Shown: positions 36,000 to 49,990 of the stretch, one piece after another
Position numbering within the stretch: the stretch's first letter is position 1
How the letters are laid out: the number at the start of each line of letters is the position of its first letter
Assembly: GCA_021904315.1 (NCBI GenBank)
Contig: CM038915.1
Coordinates: 2,480,001-2,544,000, forward strand
Reading direction: 5' to 3'
Source: Sphagnum magellanicum
Taxonomy: Eukaryota > Streptophyta > Sphagnopsida > Sphagnales > Sphagnaceae
DNA: 64,000 nucleotides
Notes under the pieces: model-generated
The model's database searches: none
Told to the model about the DNA's origin: nothing
What the model saw: the letters and a program-made list of their open reading frames with translations, nothing else
Position numbers and translations under genes: made by a program

Positions 36000-38900
36000 A
36001 GCAACCTTCCTTTGAAATGGGATTTTGGCTTGTGTGTTCACAGTCTTATAATTATCCATTGCTGCCATGGTTGATGGTATTTCACAAACATATTGGAATT
36101 CAACATTTTGTTCTAAAGGCATTATAGAACATGTAAATTATAGTTGAAAATATTGATATACTTAAAAAGACCTTTAAAGAATTATTGAATACATTGAACT
36201 TGAATGTTTTATTCCTTTTGGATGTGGTCATCTATTACCACATGTTACATAACATGATTTTGAATGCTGAAGATATTGACATTAATGAGTTGATGATCCA
36301 ACTAAAAGCAAAACATTTGGATCAGAAAACGTAGAGGGTGTGAAGAAAAACTTTGATCAAGGGGTATAAAGTGATAAGGTAAATGAACCTAATGTTGAAC
36401 CTACATTACAAGGGGGTGAAATATTTGGGGTCAATTAATGCATTGCAATAGAACAATATTAATTAGGAAATTGTAGAACCCAAAATTGTAAACATGTTGC
36501 ATTTTGGACTATTGTAATTTTGTGAGATTATTTTCAAAATTGTGAATACATGTTATGTATGTAATGCATCATAGCTAGAAATCAAATGCGATTTGAACAA
36601 ATATTAATTAAGTCAAATCAATGTGAAAGTGATTCAAATCAAATCAACACAAATTGAACTTGATCAAATCAAATGTTTTGAACCTTCATACGTTCTTATG
36701 AACTACTTATTGTAATACATATCATTTTCCTAGTCTAGTAAGTTTTTTCTTGAATCCCCTCAAAAATTAGGTAAATCAACTAGTGGCACCATTATGTGAA
36801 TCTTTGATCAATGCATGATTGCAACTTCAAGGAACAATTGCAATACCTAAATTCCAAAAAACAAAGTTACACATGATGACCAACACATGGTCAATGTGTT
36901 ATCGAGTTGCATTGTTATTATTTTTGTCCATTGTTTTAAACTATGTTTTGATGCTTTTGTTTATGGATTCAATTATTGAAGATAAGACATTACACTTCCT
37001 TTTAATTTTGATGTTCAGTTTATGCAAAGTATAGTGGTTCACATTTTTTGTCACAAGGTTAAATTATGCAAGGGAATTGTGATTACAAGCTTCCTTGATA
37101 TGCACATATTATTTTAGGGATTTGGGTTTAAACTGTGAATTTATTTACATAAATGAATATGAGTTTTTAAAAAAAAATCATTAGGGCTAAAAAGTTACAA
37201 ATATCTTTCATGTGTTAAGGGGTCCAACCACATTGTAAGGAGCCACACCCACCCCCTTAAACCGTTATTTTTTTGATTTTTTAAAAAGAATATTTATTTT
37301 TAAAATATTTTTAATACACCTTTCAAGAAAACATTAAAATTAAATTTTTTAATACTATTATGTTAAGGTGTATATTTAAGAATATCCCAAAATATGTTAT
37401 AAAAAATATTTTCAAATTATGCTTTTAGTATCAAAATTATTTTAAAACAATGATTATAAGTCCTTAAAAATGTAAATTGCATATTTTTACTCATTAAATT
37501 GATTCCCAATTTTTTATGATATGTGCATAATATATTCCAAATACTATTTTAAATTAGAAAATTGTAATTTTAAAAAAAATTTACAATCCAAGATTCAAAA
37601 AATTAAGCAACACATTTATAACTACTAATGGTACATTTTAGTATGATTGCACCCTAGGGCAATAGCCTTCTCCCCTTGAAATGCCTAAATCAAATTGTAA
37701 CAATGCATAATATAACTTGCATGTGAATTTATAATTCCTACTTGCAAATTAGGCTGCAAATTTGTGTCAAAATTTGAAGCCTTCATCATGGAGCTTTGCA
37801 TTGATATGATGAGTTGTTAAATTGCCACTTTAGTTTTAAAATTGTTAGTTTACCACCACTTATAAGATATTGAGAGAACAAGAATTTAAGATTTTTGTGT
37901 GTTTTTATCATTGTTCTATTCTTTTAACATATTTCTATCACATAATGTTAACTATTTTGTTAGCAAGCCACATTAGGCAAAACATGTCACCTTTCTACTC
38001 ATAAGCAACACCATATGTGAACAAAATGATCATAATTCTAATTTAACCGTATGAATACCCCTAAGTGTGAATGTACTTCAAGATAGGTGTTTGTTTTGTT
38101 TGTATGTGATTTTTGTTTAATAGTTATTTGAATTTATGAAGAATGATTGGTTTGATATTTAAATTATTTTAGAATTTTATTTTATTTTTATTTCAATCCT
38201 TTGGTAAAAGAAATTCAAAGAACCATATGTCTTGTCATTTCACAAACCTTAAGAATTGATGGTTATCATGAAATAATTGGAAATGAATTAATAATTTTAT
38301 GATTGGTTATCTATTTTTTTCAAAATTTTGAGAACAATGGTTATATACCAAAATTAGGTCTTTGAATTTTTTGAGAATCTTAATTATGAATCATAATAAC
38401 AACCGCCTTAATAACCAATGGGGGCATGTTTATGCTTTTAATAACCATTGAACATTGGAAGTGGCCAAGCTATAACCCTCCCAAACCATGGGAATTTTCA
38501 TGTTTGTATTCCTCATTATGATACAATCAATAATATATAAAAGTGATATATAATGGAATAATATTGGGATGGGTGGCATTTTGGGAGGTTTAATATACTT
38601 GGACCAATGGCACAAAACCCCATTATTCACAACTAAACCATTTGAAGTCATTAATTTGTGTTATGGGTAAACCTAAGAGTTAGGGCATTCCCAAAATAAA
38701 GGGCCTATGACAAGATGGTAATAGAGCTTAGCCCAATGTTTTAATAATGTCCTCATCAAAGGGTTTTTTTACCCATCATAAAGTGCAAGGCAAACACTAT
38801 TATTAACATAAACATATGTGGATAACAAGCATAGGAGGAGGGTTCTTACATCTATTTTTAAGAAAGGGACATATATTAGACCTACAATAAGTAGACATAA

Positions 38901-41900
38901 AATCCTTTCCACTATTACATAATAGACATAGGAACCTTCTTCTCTTTTATAAGAAGGACATTTGTGAATGATATAAGGTTACCTTCCAAATACACTAGGA
39001 TAATTCTCTCAAAACATCTCCATTGTGCATCATCAAATTTTTGCAACAAAGCCAAAGTTGCAAGTGAATTTGAAAAACTTATGATAGTCTAAAGCCACTG
39101 TGCCCCAACACAACCCCATGCCACGAAACTTGTTATAAACTTTTTCTCCCCCCTAATCTTCGATACTTGAGTCAAGACTTTTTTTTTCTCTCCTCTTTGT
39201 CCTCCCACAAGAAAGAATTGTCGAAATCGCACAAGTTCATCATCCCCTCTCCACCATCTTGTGACAAGGGACTTCAAGGTTTCAAAATTGGCACATGCAA
39301 CATCAGTGTGGAATTTAAAATAAGTTTCAAGTAGAAACAATATGTTTATATGGTTTTTTTTTTAGCTTTTTAAGAATTGTAGGCAGTAAAAACAATCCAA
39401 GAGGATTTAGACATTTTGAACAACCTTTTGGATTAGTTTTAGGGAATTGACCCATAAAAAGATAAAATTGTCAACCATGTTGATGTTACATAATGAAATC
39501 CCAAAAATTAGCTATAAATTCCCCCAAGTCCCATTAAAGGGAATGAAAATGCTATTGGGAACTTCAAGACACTATAACCTTTGTTTTAACAATTATACCC
39601 CAAAAAATGTAACAATTCCCTTGGATACTCCTTTTGTATATGAAGATTTTTAGAGTTTGGAAAAACTCCAAATTTGGGCACAATAGTAAGAAATGAAATT
39701 GATTACTAGAACCCAAATGTGGGCTTGCAAATAACATACACCTAGTCGTATGCGTATACAACAATCACTACCTTGCAACACAATGACAAAAAAAATTAAA
39801 ATAAAAAAATTAAAGAAATGATGAAAACAAATGAAAGCAAGATTAAATGACTATGTGTGAAGAAATCTCATAGTCTTCAGACGCCACCATGATGGATAAA
39901 AGAACTCTCATCATGACAAGCTTGCTTCTAAATTGTCACGACTAAAGTTCCATCCATCTCCAAAATGATGCAACAACACCACACAAACCAAATCCCTAGA
40001 GCAAATCCTTCAAGAACACAAACGCAAAACAATAAACAAAATGTCAAATAATGAAAACAAGCACAAAAGCAATAACACAAACACACACACACACAAAATG
40101 GCTTTCTTGCACAAAATAGATAGGCTATTGATGATGATGGCACATAACACCTCATTTCTAAAGCAAGGAATGTTAAAGGGCAAGACCCACGATAAGAGTG
40201 CCTCATTTTTCAAGTAGGGAATCTAAAATGGCAAGATTGGGTAATATTTAGTGATGGTAAAGGTTGTGATGGGGGCCTCATCAACATTTTTTTCGTCAAG
40301 TTGTTGTTGTAAGCCTTGATGGTCTATTGTGGTGGAGGCGTTCTAAATGTTTTGCATGGACAAGCAAACATGCTAGTGGTTTAATTGTATCAAAATAAAA
40401 TAGATTGAGCACTTTACAAGAATGTGCCATCTTTTTGTTTCTTTGACAATATGGTAGATGGGAAGTTATATGCTTTTGGTTTTGAAACAAAAACTTGTGT
40501 AATTTTTCAATTCTTTCAAGAAGGATGCTCAGGAGAACTATTTGGTTCAAAATAGACATTTGAATGTGAGGTAATTTTTTTAAAATATCAATATGTAACC
40601 TTAACATAGTGGACATCAAAGATCTAGGACTAGGGTTTTGTTTTCTCAGATTTTTGTTGTTGCACATCAATGGCAAACTTTTTACAAATCATTGTTGAAA
40701 ACAACAAATAGTCAAAATGTGGTGATTAATTACCCCAACTAAATTAAAAATTGTATGAAAATATGATTTTAAATTTTTTTTAAAAGAGAAAAAAAGAATA
40801 TTTTCATTTTTAAAAAAAAGCCAAGATGCAAAAGTTCGTTTGAAAAAAAACCCCATCTATGACAAGTATTTTAATGCAAAGGATTTTTTTTTCAAATATC
40901 AATGTGGATATCTTTTCAACATCCTTGTGAACAAAAAAGGTATAGTGCAAAAACTTAAATGTGAAAGGTTTTAATGAGAATTGAGTGCGAATCTTGTTAA
41001 ACATTTTGGATTTCAAACGTTCTTTGAATGTGAAGGAGTTTTGCAGGAATGAAACTGACCACATTCAAGTAGGATTGGTATTTAAATGAAAAAGAATTCA
41101 CAAGTGTGTGAGTTAGCTTAGTTTATGTTGATGATTTACATTAAATATTTGAAATTGAAGGCCGTCATATTTAGGAAAGTCAAATCATAAATTGTAAATG
41201 TCAAATCTGTGGTTGAATACTTGAAATGTGAATGATTTATATAATTATGAATATCAACTTTACATATTGGACATCAAACATCATAATATCTAATTGGATT
41301 TGATAAAAGGGTGCCAAATAATTAGTTAATTCATTAAAAATGCATTGTAACATATAATATAATATTTTAAAATATTTTCAAGTTGCATTATGAACATATT
41401 TAATATTTTCATCATGGACAAAAATGTCATCTATCTAATACATAATATCCATCTATGATGTTTCATGATTCTCATTATCATGTTGTTCTAATTCACCTCT
41501 CCAAATTTTAAAAGGTAATGGGTTGAAGCAAGCCTTTGGTTTAAAGATTCTAAAACAACCTTGTGTGAGATTTTGATAGCCACACATGATATCCACCAAA
41601 CGTTTGCACTCATAAAAGTTATATGTAAAATAAACCAAAGTCTATTATCGACAAGCAATTTGGGTGAAAGGATAATTAAGATCTATAATTTGAAACCAAA
41701 AAAATACATAAACATACAAATTAGATTTTGCAATAAATTTGGTGATACAACTAGTTTAGTGTTATGTTCTAGATTTATTCATTATTGATGTGCCTTCATT
41801 CCTATGTGGTTTTGCCGTTGTTTTTAATTATTCAAATCTATGCAATAAATATGTAGTCATGGTACATTAAATTAGGCTATTTGATACTCGATTCAATAAT

Positions 41901-44060
41901 TTTAGTAAGTTTCATTGACTTTGCAAATAATTGAAAAACAAGGGAGTAATGAAAGACCAATCCCAAGTTCCTTTATGAATAATTTTATAATGTCCCATTT
42001 TCCCATCAAAGTTCAAAGCCATATTATGAGACATGTAGAGAGTGCACAAGTGCCATGACAAAGAAGAAAAGAGGAAGAACATGTCAATGGTAAGGGCTTA
42101 TGACCATTGATTTTTTTTGGCCAAAAATTGTCAAAACAATTATTTGAAAGTGGAATATTCTATTATAAATTCCCTAATTTTGGTAAAAAATAAATCTAAA
42201 AGAGGTGAATTAAATTTTTATTTTTGAGAGGGTGTCACCACATTTATGTCTACTAACTACAATTTTAAGAGATCCTTGAAATAATGTTGCTAGTTAAGTC
42301 AAAATTTGCGTAAGGATGGTTGCCATGCTAGCTCCATCAAGAAATTGAAAACAAAAACATTGCTTATGACTCTTAGGTTTGCCATTAGGTTTTCAATCCT
42401 TTCAAATTCCAAAATTTTGGCAATTCTGACAATGAAATTCTCAAAAAATAAAATAAAAGTAATAATATAGTAAATGTTGAATCTGATTAGGTACTAATTG
42501 ATATAATTAAGGTCAAAAGTTTGAATATGAAGGATGTTTTACAAGTACCATTGTGTATTAAAACTCCAAGAATCAAAAGGAAATAATTAAAAATAAAAAT
42601 TTTGAACTACTTTAAACCATCACTGAACAATCCCAAGTGGGTGGGTGGATCACAAATTTTTTATTAGCAATAGATCAGATGGGTTGGTGGAGAATCCATA
42701 TTCAAGTTTAGTAAAGAATAAAGTTGTTTTTTTCTATTTGATTTTCAAGAAGTGGATTGCAAGAAGTATTTCATGTTTGAAGTTTCTCATATATCTATTA
42801 TGTAACCAAAGGTCAAACAAAGCTTTTAACCAAGTAACAATTGAATTTTTCAACATAAAAAGTAATTAAAATATTTCAATGAAAATATTGATAAGTTCTT
42901 GAAGGAAGCTTCTTGAGTTGTATGTGTTGAACAATCTTTCAAAACCAACTCATAGGACTCTCATGGCCATCATGCGGGTGCTTGGAGGGTCAAACCTTTG
43001 GGCCCATATTAGGCAATCATGTTGCCATATTGTGACATTTAGAAAGTGACCACCTTTGAAATAAAGCTATTAACCTTATGGCATATTGGGTTGGAACATT
43101 TAGCCATTTCTAATAAGCAAATTAAGAATTCCTATAAAAAAATCACAGTCACCCTAGCTTCATTTAGATGTAAATCACAATTTCTATGCATGAAAATTTC
43201 TATGGGTGTTATCCTTTCATTGGGTAATCTATTATTATCCATGTTTTGTAGGTTAAAAAAATGTTTAATTGACCTTAGATTCTAATTTTTTTGGGGGAAA
43301 ATTTTGCACCTTTGCAACAATAAAAAAGCTAGTATGACTTGTACAAAATATTTTTTAAAAAAAAATGGCACAAAGTAGCCATATTTTGAGGATTTATTAA
43401 AAAATCACCAAATTTAAACAATAGGTTCAAGCATGTCACAAAAATATGGTAGGGTTCTTAAATTTTTATACTTTCCTCTTTGACTGGTAGCCAAATTTGG
43501 CTAAGTCCTCTTGTGGATGATCATGAGACCATTACAAAATTGGGAAAAAAAAAACAACCATGGCATTAACCTATTGTTAGTAGCTCATATTTCAATTTAT
43601 GTATAACCAAATTTGTCTACAATTATCATCCAAGAGAATTTGAACCAAATGCTACAATAATTATTTATTGAGCCATAAAAAAAAAAAACCCATACTTGGA
43701 TCAAATAGTTAAAGCAAAGCTGAAATTCCACAAATAAAATGCATGGATAGATAATGTGTAACAAATACACATGTAAGTGTCCAGCATAAGAAGGGCCCAA
43801 AGTATGATCAAACTTCCATTTGATGACTTAAAAACCAAAACTTGTTCTTAAACATAACATCTATTGAATCAGATTTGGGATCAGATTTCTATCATGGCAA
43901 CACTCTTTTCTATTTTGTAACTTTCTGAGTTGCTAAAAAAGCTTATGAGATATAAAGGGTAACTGAAAATTATTTGGTTTTGTAGGTGCATACAAATAGG
44001 GTGAGAATTTAGGTGTAGCACCAAGGAAATTTCTTTCAAAACAAGACATCAAAAAGGTAA
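36000..44060. other. Long AT-rich intergenic stretch without a recognisable gene
   Basis: Frames up to 126 codons (40296-40676, minus) carry no recognisable motif and fit chance expectation in AT-rich DNA. A short (CA)n run is at 40078-40096. I see no transposon termini except the element starting at 44065. Confidence 0.5.
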
Positions 44061-44064
44061 TATT

Positions 44065-44383
44065 GTAGTACCTTTACCATTTCGGCATAAATTAATTTAT
44101 TTTTTATTTTTTATCGTCAAATTTTTAAAAAAAAATTCAAATCTTAATAGTTGAACTTTTTAATTTATTAAAATTTTGACACAATAATTTTTACAAGTGA
44201 CTTCAAATTGAAACAATCTAAACACACTAGACTACTCCATAGCATTGACAATACCCTGTTTATTATTATTTTATAATAATTATTTGTCGAAAATTTCAGA
44301 ATTAAAAAACCAAGTGCTAAAATTAAGATTTCAAATTTAAATAATTATTCGACAGTTTGTTGTTGAAATGGTAAAGGTACTAC
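44065..44383. mobile_element. MITE-like element with 19-bp perfect terminal inverted repeats
   Basis: 44065-44083 (GTAGTACCTTTACCATTTC) is the exact reverse complement of 44365-44383. Subterminal sequence is also partly complementary ('tcaaattttt...caaatcttaat' against 'atttgaaatcttaat'), so the 319-bp element could fold over much of its length. It is AT-rich and has no open frame. A target-site duplication is not obvious, so the superfamily is not assigned. Confidence 0.75.
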
Positions 44384-44678
44384 GGTGCATGAATTGAATA
44401 TTAGAGGGATTTGATTGTAAAGTTCATTGGATGTGATCAATAATAAGACATTCTCCTTCTGTTAGAATTGTCAGTTTTGGTTTCACTTAGTAAAAACCCA
44501 ATTGGAACTTGGGTCTTTTTTTGGAACTGGAATTGGAATCTGGTTTAAAATTTGAACTGGACCCAGGTTCTGGATCACGAATGAGAACAAGAATTTTTGA
44601 AAATAATTTTTTTTTTGAGATTTGTTTTTGGAACCCAGGGTTAATTGGCAGTTAACCATCGATTAAAAATAAATAAAA

Positions 44679-44956
44679 TAGGTAGATAGGTAGGAAAATA
44701 GGTCTCATATATAGGTAGATAGGTAAGAAAATAGGTAACTAGAAGGTAAGTAGATGGTTTATATATAGGTAAAGGTTTTTTTACTACCTAGCTACTAACA
44801 ACCTGCGTAGGTAGGTACGTAGGAAAAAAAAAAAAAAAGGAAAAAAAGCAACTGAACTAACCACCATGGTTAGCTAGGGAACCCAACAGAAAACTGTTTC
44901 CCGACCACTTACCATTCATCCTTCATGGTGGGCTGGTGGGTGCTGGTTCATTGTGG
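44679..44956 (+). repeat. Dispersed repeat block with TAGG tract, copy 1 (partner 53587-53823)
   Basis: From 'ataggtctcatatatag' through the TAGG-rich part, 'gtagatggttta', 'ccaccatggttagctaggga', 'aacagaaaactg' and 'catccttcatggtg' it matches 53587-53823. A stretch of (ACTT)n follows at 44990-45013. On the minus strand the block reads 'ggttagttcagttg', close to a tRNA-type box A. Confidence 0.85.
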
Positions 44957-45014
44957 CCCCTTAATTCTGAATATTGTTTTTATGGGACATACTTACTTAC
45001 TTACTTACTTACTC

Positions 45015-48000
45015 TCCATCCAGGCAATTGGGATTCCATGTGCACTGTGGATCAAACTTGTGCATTGCATGTTGATTTTACTTAGCTAGCCTACTTCCTA
45101 TATTGATGTTGCAGATCTTTTGTAATAGGTGAACGTGTTTAATTCCGTGTACAAGAAAGAATGGTACATAAACTATATGCAATTTATTCAACTAGCATCT
45201 GTCTACAAGTTTTGTTTGCATGGGAAGAAAAAGGGTGGGTTGAGTGGCCAAGAAACCCAACTTGAGAGAGTGGGAAACTTAGTTACTTTTCTTAGGGTAG
45301 AACTGACTCATTTTCCATCCTATTAAAAGCTACGTGGAGATTGCTTCATGCTGTTTCTCCGGAGAGCAAGCTTATCTAGTTACAGTTTGCTATTTAAGCG
45401 AGGACAAGAAGTTCCTGAGTTTCTGCAGAGAGATATGATGAGAGCGTGTGATCATCAAATTGGCAGTACCTACTGGGAGTCAGATCAAATTAGCTTTTGG
45501 TTCCCCCGCATCGACATTTGATTTTGCTTTTTTGCCAGGTAGTGAATTCGGTGATCTCATGACCATACAAACAAACTGTAAGACCAAGCTGTACTCCTTA
45601 TTGCGAGCTCTTGATTTGTCAATTGATTTTCATGAGCACCCATGAAAATGCAACAATAATTTCCCTACTTAAAAAACCAACCAACTATGGCATCTGATGC
45701 TATACTTTGTCATATGCACGTTTGTGAGTCACTTTTGAAATCTCTATCCATTGCAACTAATAGTCGTTTGGTTGAAGAAACAGAATAGTGAGAAAAAATA
45801 ATAATAGTAATAATCCCATTTTGGTAGTTGACAAGCAATCTTCATCAACATGAGTCTTTTTGTATTTTGTGAATTGTATTCTAGAATAAGTAGTATGAAG
45901 AAGTTAGGATCACATTTTTTGCATCAAAACTAGGATCACAATATATGCCCAGAACCTTCTGGAGGTAAACTCACATTAGACTTTATGAAACTGTGAATTT
46001 TCTTAAAACGTCCTTACTAACCCATGAGATTGCAAAATCAACGAATTGCAGGTCAATTGGTCATAATATGTGTTGTGCACCTGCCCCTTCCAAGTATAAT
46101 AACTATAAACCCATACTACACCATCCTTCACTTGATTGGATGCTGCTTGTGTTTGTTTGGGGAGCCCTGCTCCTCCTCCTAGAGGCATGCCTAGAGGCCA
46201 TTGCATGTGTTATTTTCATTAAACCCTCCTAAGTTGACATCATCTTCCCTGGTCAGTATGCCATTTTCGGTTTATCAAGCATTTAGGGGTTAAGCAAGTA
46301 CTTATAACTGGGTTATGTAATTTGCTCAAGGATGTTGCAGCCTGTTGCTACATACACATTATACTCGTACTATGATCACATCTAGTATGATACTCAGCGA
46401 GTCAGCTCTAAACCGTTTTGCTAAATGCACGTATAACTCATGCATACTTACTCAATTCTTCTCACTAAACATTGATTTCAGCACAGTATGATAATCTGAT
46501 TACAGGTGATGATCAACAGTATGGTGTGGATTACAAATTTTCTATCCTGGCCAGTTTGAGAGGTTTTGATGGGAACCACAACAACAACTATTGCTTGTCA
46601 CTGCGCCAAAATCACATGTCTTTTGCACTAGAATGAAGATGTCAGATGTGAGACATCTCACAAGAGTATATATGCAGTTTGTAGCTTCCTTCCCAGAGCT
46701 CAAATCTGATGTGCACACACACACCACCATCTCCCCTTAACTTTGTTGGCCTTGCCTACCAAGGCAAAGGGTATTGTGTTTAGATTCATTATAGAGTATA
46801 ATAGTAGCTTAAGGGATTTTGGCCCCCTAGGTAATAATAATAGGTCTATTTTCATATGAGGATTTTTGAAAGATGATATTTTCAGCGCTTGTGTTGAAAC
46901 TTGAGATTAGTTATAGAGTAGATGATATCTTGAAGGATTTCGGTTTCTTTTAGAGGATTTTTTTTTTTTGAAGATTATATTTCTGCATGGTGAAATATTT
47001 GAATTTCCATAATTTTTCTTTTTGCCTTAAGATTGGAGTAGCTTGAAATTTTGGACTAGTTTTAGTTGGTTCTAGAATCGGACAACTATCTGCACCCAAC
47101 TAAAACCCCCCAAAAAAGTTGTAGTATTAGTTTTGACTAACCAACTAATGGTTGTTGCCTTTTAAAAATATGTATATTTATATAATTAGAGAACTTTGAC
47201 TCTTACCCCCATTTAGAAAGGAATATCATCTTAGTTTCAATTTCACCAAGTGGTCAATTTGTGCATCTTAGATCCAAGTCCCATTCTACCAAAATCTAAA
47301 CCTCCACCCTTAATACCCATGAATTTGATTGAGAGCTAGCCTATAATCTTGAACCCACCAACATTGGCATGTAGCAAGAAATGGATGGAAAAACAAATTT
47401 TTTTGAGAAGGTAGGTGATTAAAACATATATGTTTAACATGAGCTACGCTGCGAGAGGATAGAGCCTTTTTTTTTTTCTTGTTCTTCAAAGCAATTGTTT
47501 CTTGAGAAGGCATGCAATCACCAATAAGGTTCTAAATATCTTGAAATAGTTTATATATAATATTTTGGAAACTATGATTGGTACTAAAAGATGAAACTTA
47601 GGGAAAAGGAAACAAGGAAACCTTAATTATCTCAAACCCATTTAGAAATAAAAAGAAATAAATAAATTGTTATTAAATATGCCAACTTTTCTTTTGTTTT
47701 TAAAAAAAAAAAAACCTCGAGTTTGTTATTAGGTATATTAGTTCTTCACAGAAATTTTTTTGAAGTGAAAATCACCTTTGAGTTTGTTATTAAATAATTT
47801 GGCCCCAACTCAAGAAACAACCCTCTTGGAATTGGGAAAAAAAAACACTTTCCCAACCCATAGCACGCCACCTCAAGTTGCTCAACTCAACCCAAGTTAA
47901 CTTTGGCAGGTCACAAACCTACACTTACACATGTAACATTATCCATTCATGCTACCTATGATTCTCTACCCCTAAAAGGAGTTCCCCCCACCCCGCCCCA

Positions 48001-49250
48001 CCCAAATGCCTCTCTTGGGAGAGAGGGACAAAGCCAATAATGTATACTAATCCATGGGAACCTCCCTTCAACTTAAATGGTGACATGTTTCCAAAGAACT
48101 CTTAGCCAATACATATGAATGTGGTAATACCCTCTCCCCAAAAAAAGTGTTTTCTATCACAACTTGACATTTAAACAAAAGAAGATAATTTATGATAAAA
48201 TATTCTCTTTTCAAAATATTGTGTCTCCTAGTTAATTTTTTTTTTTCGAAATAAAATTTATTGCAAATCTCATGGATCCAAGTTCAAAGCTCAAACAAAA
48301 TACAAAACAAAACCTGAAATCAAATCGACAACCTCTTAATCCTTTGGTGTGATTTGGAATCTCATAATGCAAAAAAAAAGAAAAAAGTTAGACTCCAAAA
48401 CCACACCTTGAGAATAAACCCTTCAAAACTCACAACATAATTAAAACCCATTCACACTAAATTAAATTCCCAACTAACAAAACAAACAAAAACAAAAACC
48501 TAATTCACACTGAACTAGATTCCAATCACTAAATCCTACAATTTGACTTGGTAATTGAAGTAGTAAATGCATGGCAACCTAAACTTAGGTCAATCACCTA
48601 GGAGTCAGATTGAGTAACATGTGATTAGTGCTAATCACCCACTATAATTAGTGCTAATTAATGGTCAGAGATTAGTATTAAGAAGTGACTTGTAGTAGTC
48701 AAATTAGTCCTAGCTATGGTCAGAAATTAATATTAAGTGACTTGGAGTCAAAACTAAGTTCCGAAAGTGAAGTTGGTGATGGCCAATCCCACTTTTATAC
48801 ACATACATTTTTCCCCATATAAAATTTTGCTCAAAGATTTTACCCCAAAAAAATCAATTTTTTTTTTCCTCAAGCACAAATGCAAATGGTGTATTATCAT
48901 CAAATAAGCAGCTAAAGAAACTCAAATTGGCCACTAAATTTGCCTAAGTGAAAAATTGTATTCTATAGAGTATTCCAATAGAATGGATGATTTTTTATTT
49001 TATTTTATTTTATTTATTTATTTAGGATTTTTTTCAAAGGACCAAAACCGATGGTTCTCTGAATCTGAAACAATGAAAAAAAAAAAAACTTGAGCCCGAT
49101 GGTTCCTTAAAAATTCAAATAACCACACAACACTGGTAGGTGGGTAAGTTACCATTTTTTTATTTTTTAAAAAGGGGAAAAAAGAACAACACTGATTTGA
49201 ATTTTGAACCTGGGTTTGAACCTTGGTAACCACAGTCAAAGGACGGGAAT
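45015..49250. other. Intergenic DNA without a recognisable gene
   Basis: Open frames of about 65-80 codons at 45129, 45448 and 45993 (+) are unconserved as far as I can judge and have no splice-joined continuation. Poly-A/T runs and AT-rich sequence dominate. Confidence 0.5.
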
Positions 49251-49255
49251 AATAT

Positions 49256-49360
49256 AAATGAATGAATGAATGAATGAATTCAACGCTACCTGAAGAAAAT
49301 GTGAAACTATTCATTCATTCATTCCTTCATTTATTCATGTGATTCATTCATTCATTCATT
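49256..49360. repeat. Inverted (TGAA)n / (TTCA)n microsatellite pair
   Basis: (AATG/TGAA)n at 49256-49280 and (TTCA)n at 49310-49360 are complementary and separated by about 30 bp, so the strand can fold into a stem. It lies 0.9-1.0 kb before the H1-B start codon. Confidence 0.85.
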
Positions 49361-49482
49361 AAAGTCAGCTGTTTTTCAAAAATGGGATCATGATGAATCA
49401 ATTGGACCTTTTGACCCGACGATTACAGTTCTTGGAATCGACCCCCCTGGAACCTGGAATCACCCTCATGCACACACACGGA

Positions 49483-49568
49483 AATAATAATAATAATAAC
49501 GATAATAGTAATAATAATAATAAGTAATAATAGTAGTAATAATAATAATTATTACTATAATAATAACA
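49483..49568. repeat. (AAT)n-type microsatellite
   Basis: Imperfect AAT/ATA trinucleotides with 'gtaa' and 'gata' interruptions, upstream of the H1-B promoter block. Confidence 0.85.
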
Positions 49569-49616
49569 GGTAGGTACCTACTTCCCATCAAACTGGAATT
49601 TAGGGGGGTACCAAGT

Positions 49617-49714
49617 GCCAAATCATGTTGGGCCGTCGGACGTGGGCATCCAACGGCGGTGGTTATTCCTACTAGAATAGATCCCCGTGAACAGGAATCC
49701 CGGCTTTCCATTGG
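49617..49714 (+). promoter_or_regulatory. H1-B promoter block: CCGTCGGA-N8-TCCAACGG and inverted CCAAT box
   Basis: CCGTCGGA (49633-49640) and TCCAACGG (49649-49656) form an imperfect inverted pair 8 bp apart. H1-C has the same pair with identical spacing, and both are preceded by 'ccaaatcat'. TCCAACGG contains the AACGG core of the mitosis-specific activator element bound by MYB3R proteins. A TGGGCC site II motif overlaps at 49629-49634. ATTGG at 49710-49714 is an inverted CCAAT box. Cell-cycle control is an inference. Confidence 0.55.
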
Positions 49715-49931
49715 CCAGTGATAGTAGCGGTAGTTTTAATTTTTTAAAAAAAATTTAAATTTTTTATAATTTTTTTAAACCTTTACTTTTTTCCCGACCT
49801 TTAATACGTAAGTCTAGTCAGCGCCTAGGTACCTACTTATTCATAGGTTCCCTAGACCCAGACATTCTAGACTGCCCTCAAAATAGGTCACAGGTTCGAT
49901 CCCTGCCACCTGCCATGCGACAGCCGCTGCA

Positions 49932-49990
49932 GCAGAAGCAGAAGAAGACGAAGAAGAAGAAGAAGAAGAAGAAGAGGACGACGACGACGG
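49932..49990 (+). repeat. (GAA)n/(GAC)n trinucleotide tract in the H1-B upstream region
   Basis: Almost pure GAA triplets followed by GAC triplets, probably within or just before the 5' leader of H1-B. Purine-rich on the gene's sense strand. Confidence 0.85.

Noticed and set aside
40296-40676. 126-codon minus-strand open frame
   Set aside because: Length is plausible by chance in this much sequence, there is no recognisable motif, and no splice-joined neighbours were found.
45448-45645. 65-codon frame ending 'LYSLLRALDLSIDFHEHP'
   Set aside because: It begins at a GTG, has no family signature and sits in DNA without other coding evidence.
49885-49915. Possible tRNA or tRNA-like box B ('caggttcgatccctg')
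   Set aside because: The T-arm and loop look right, but no matching acceptor stem, D-arm or anticodon arm can be drawn in the preceding 70 bases; at best a relic of a tRNA-derived repeat.
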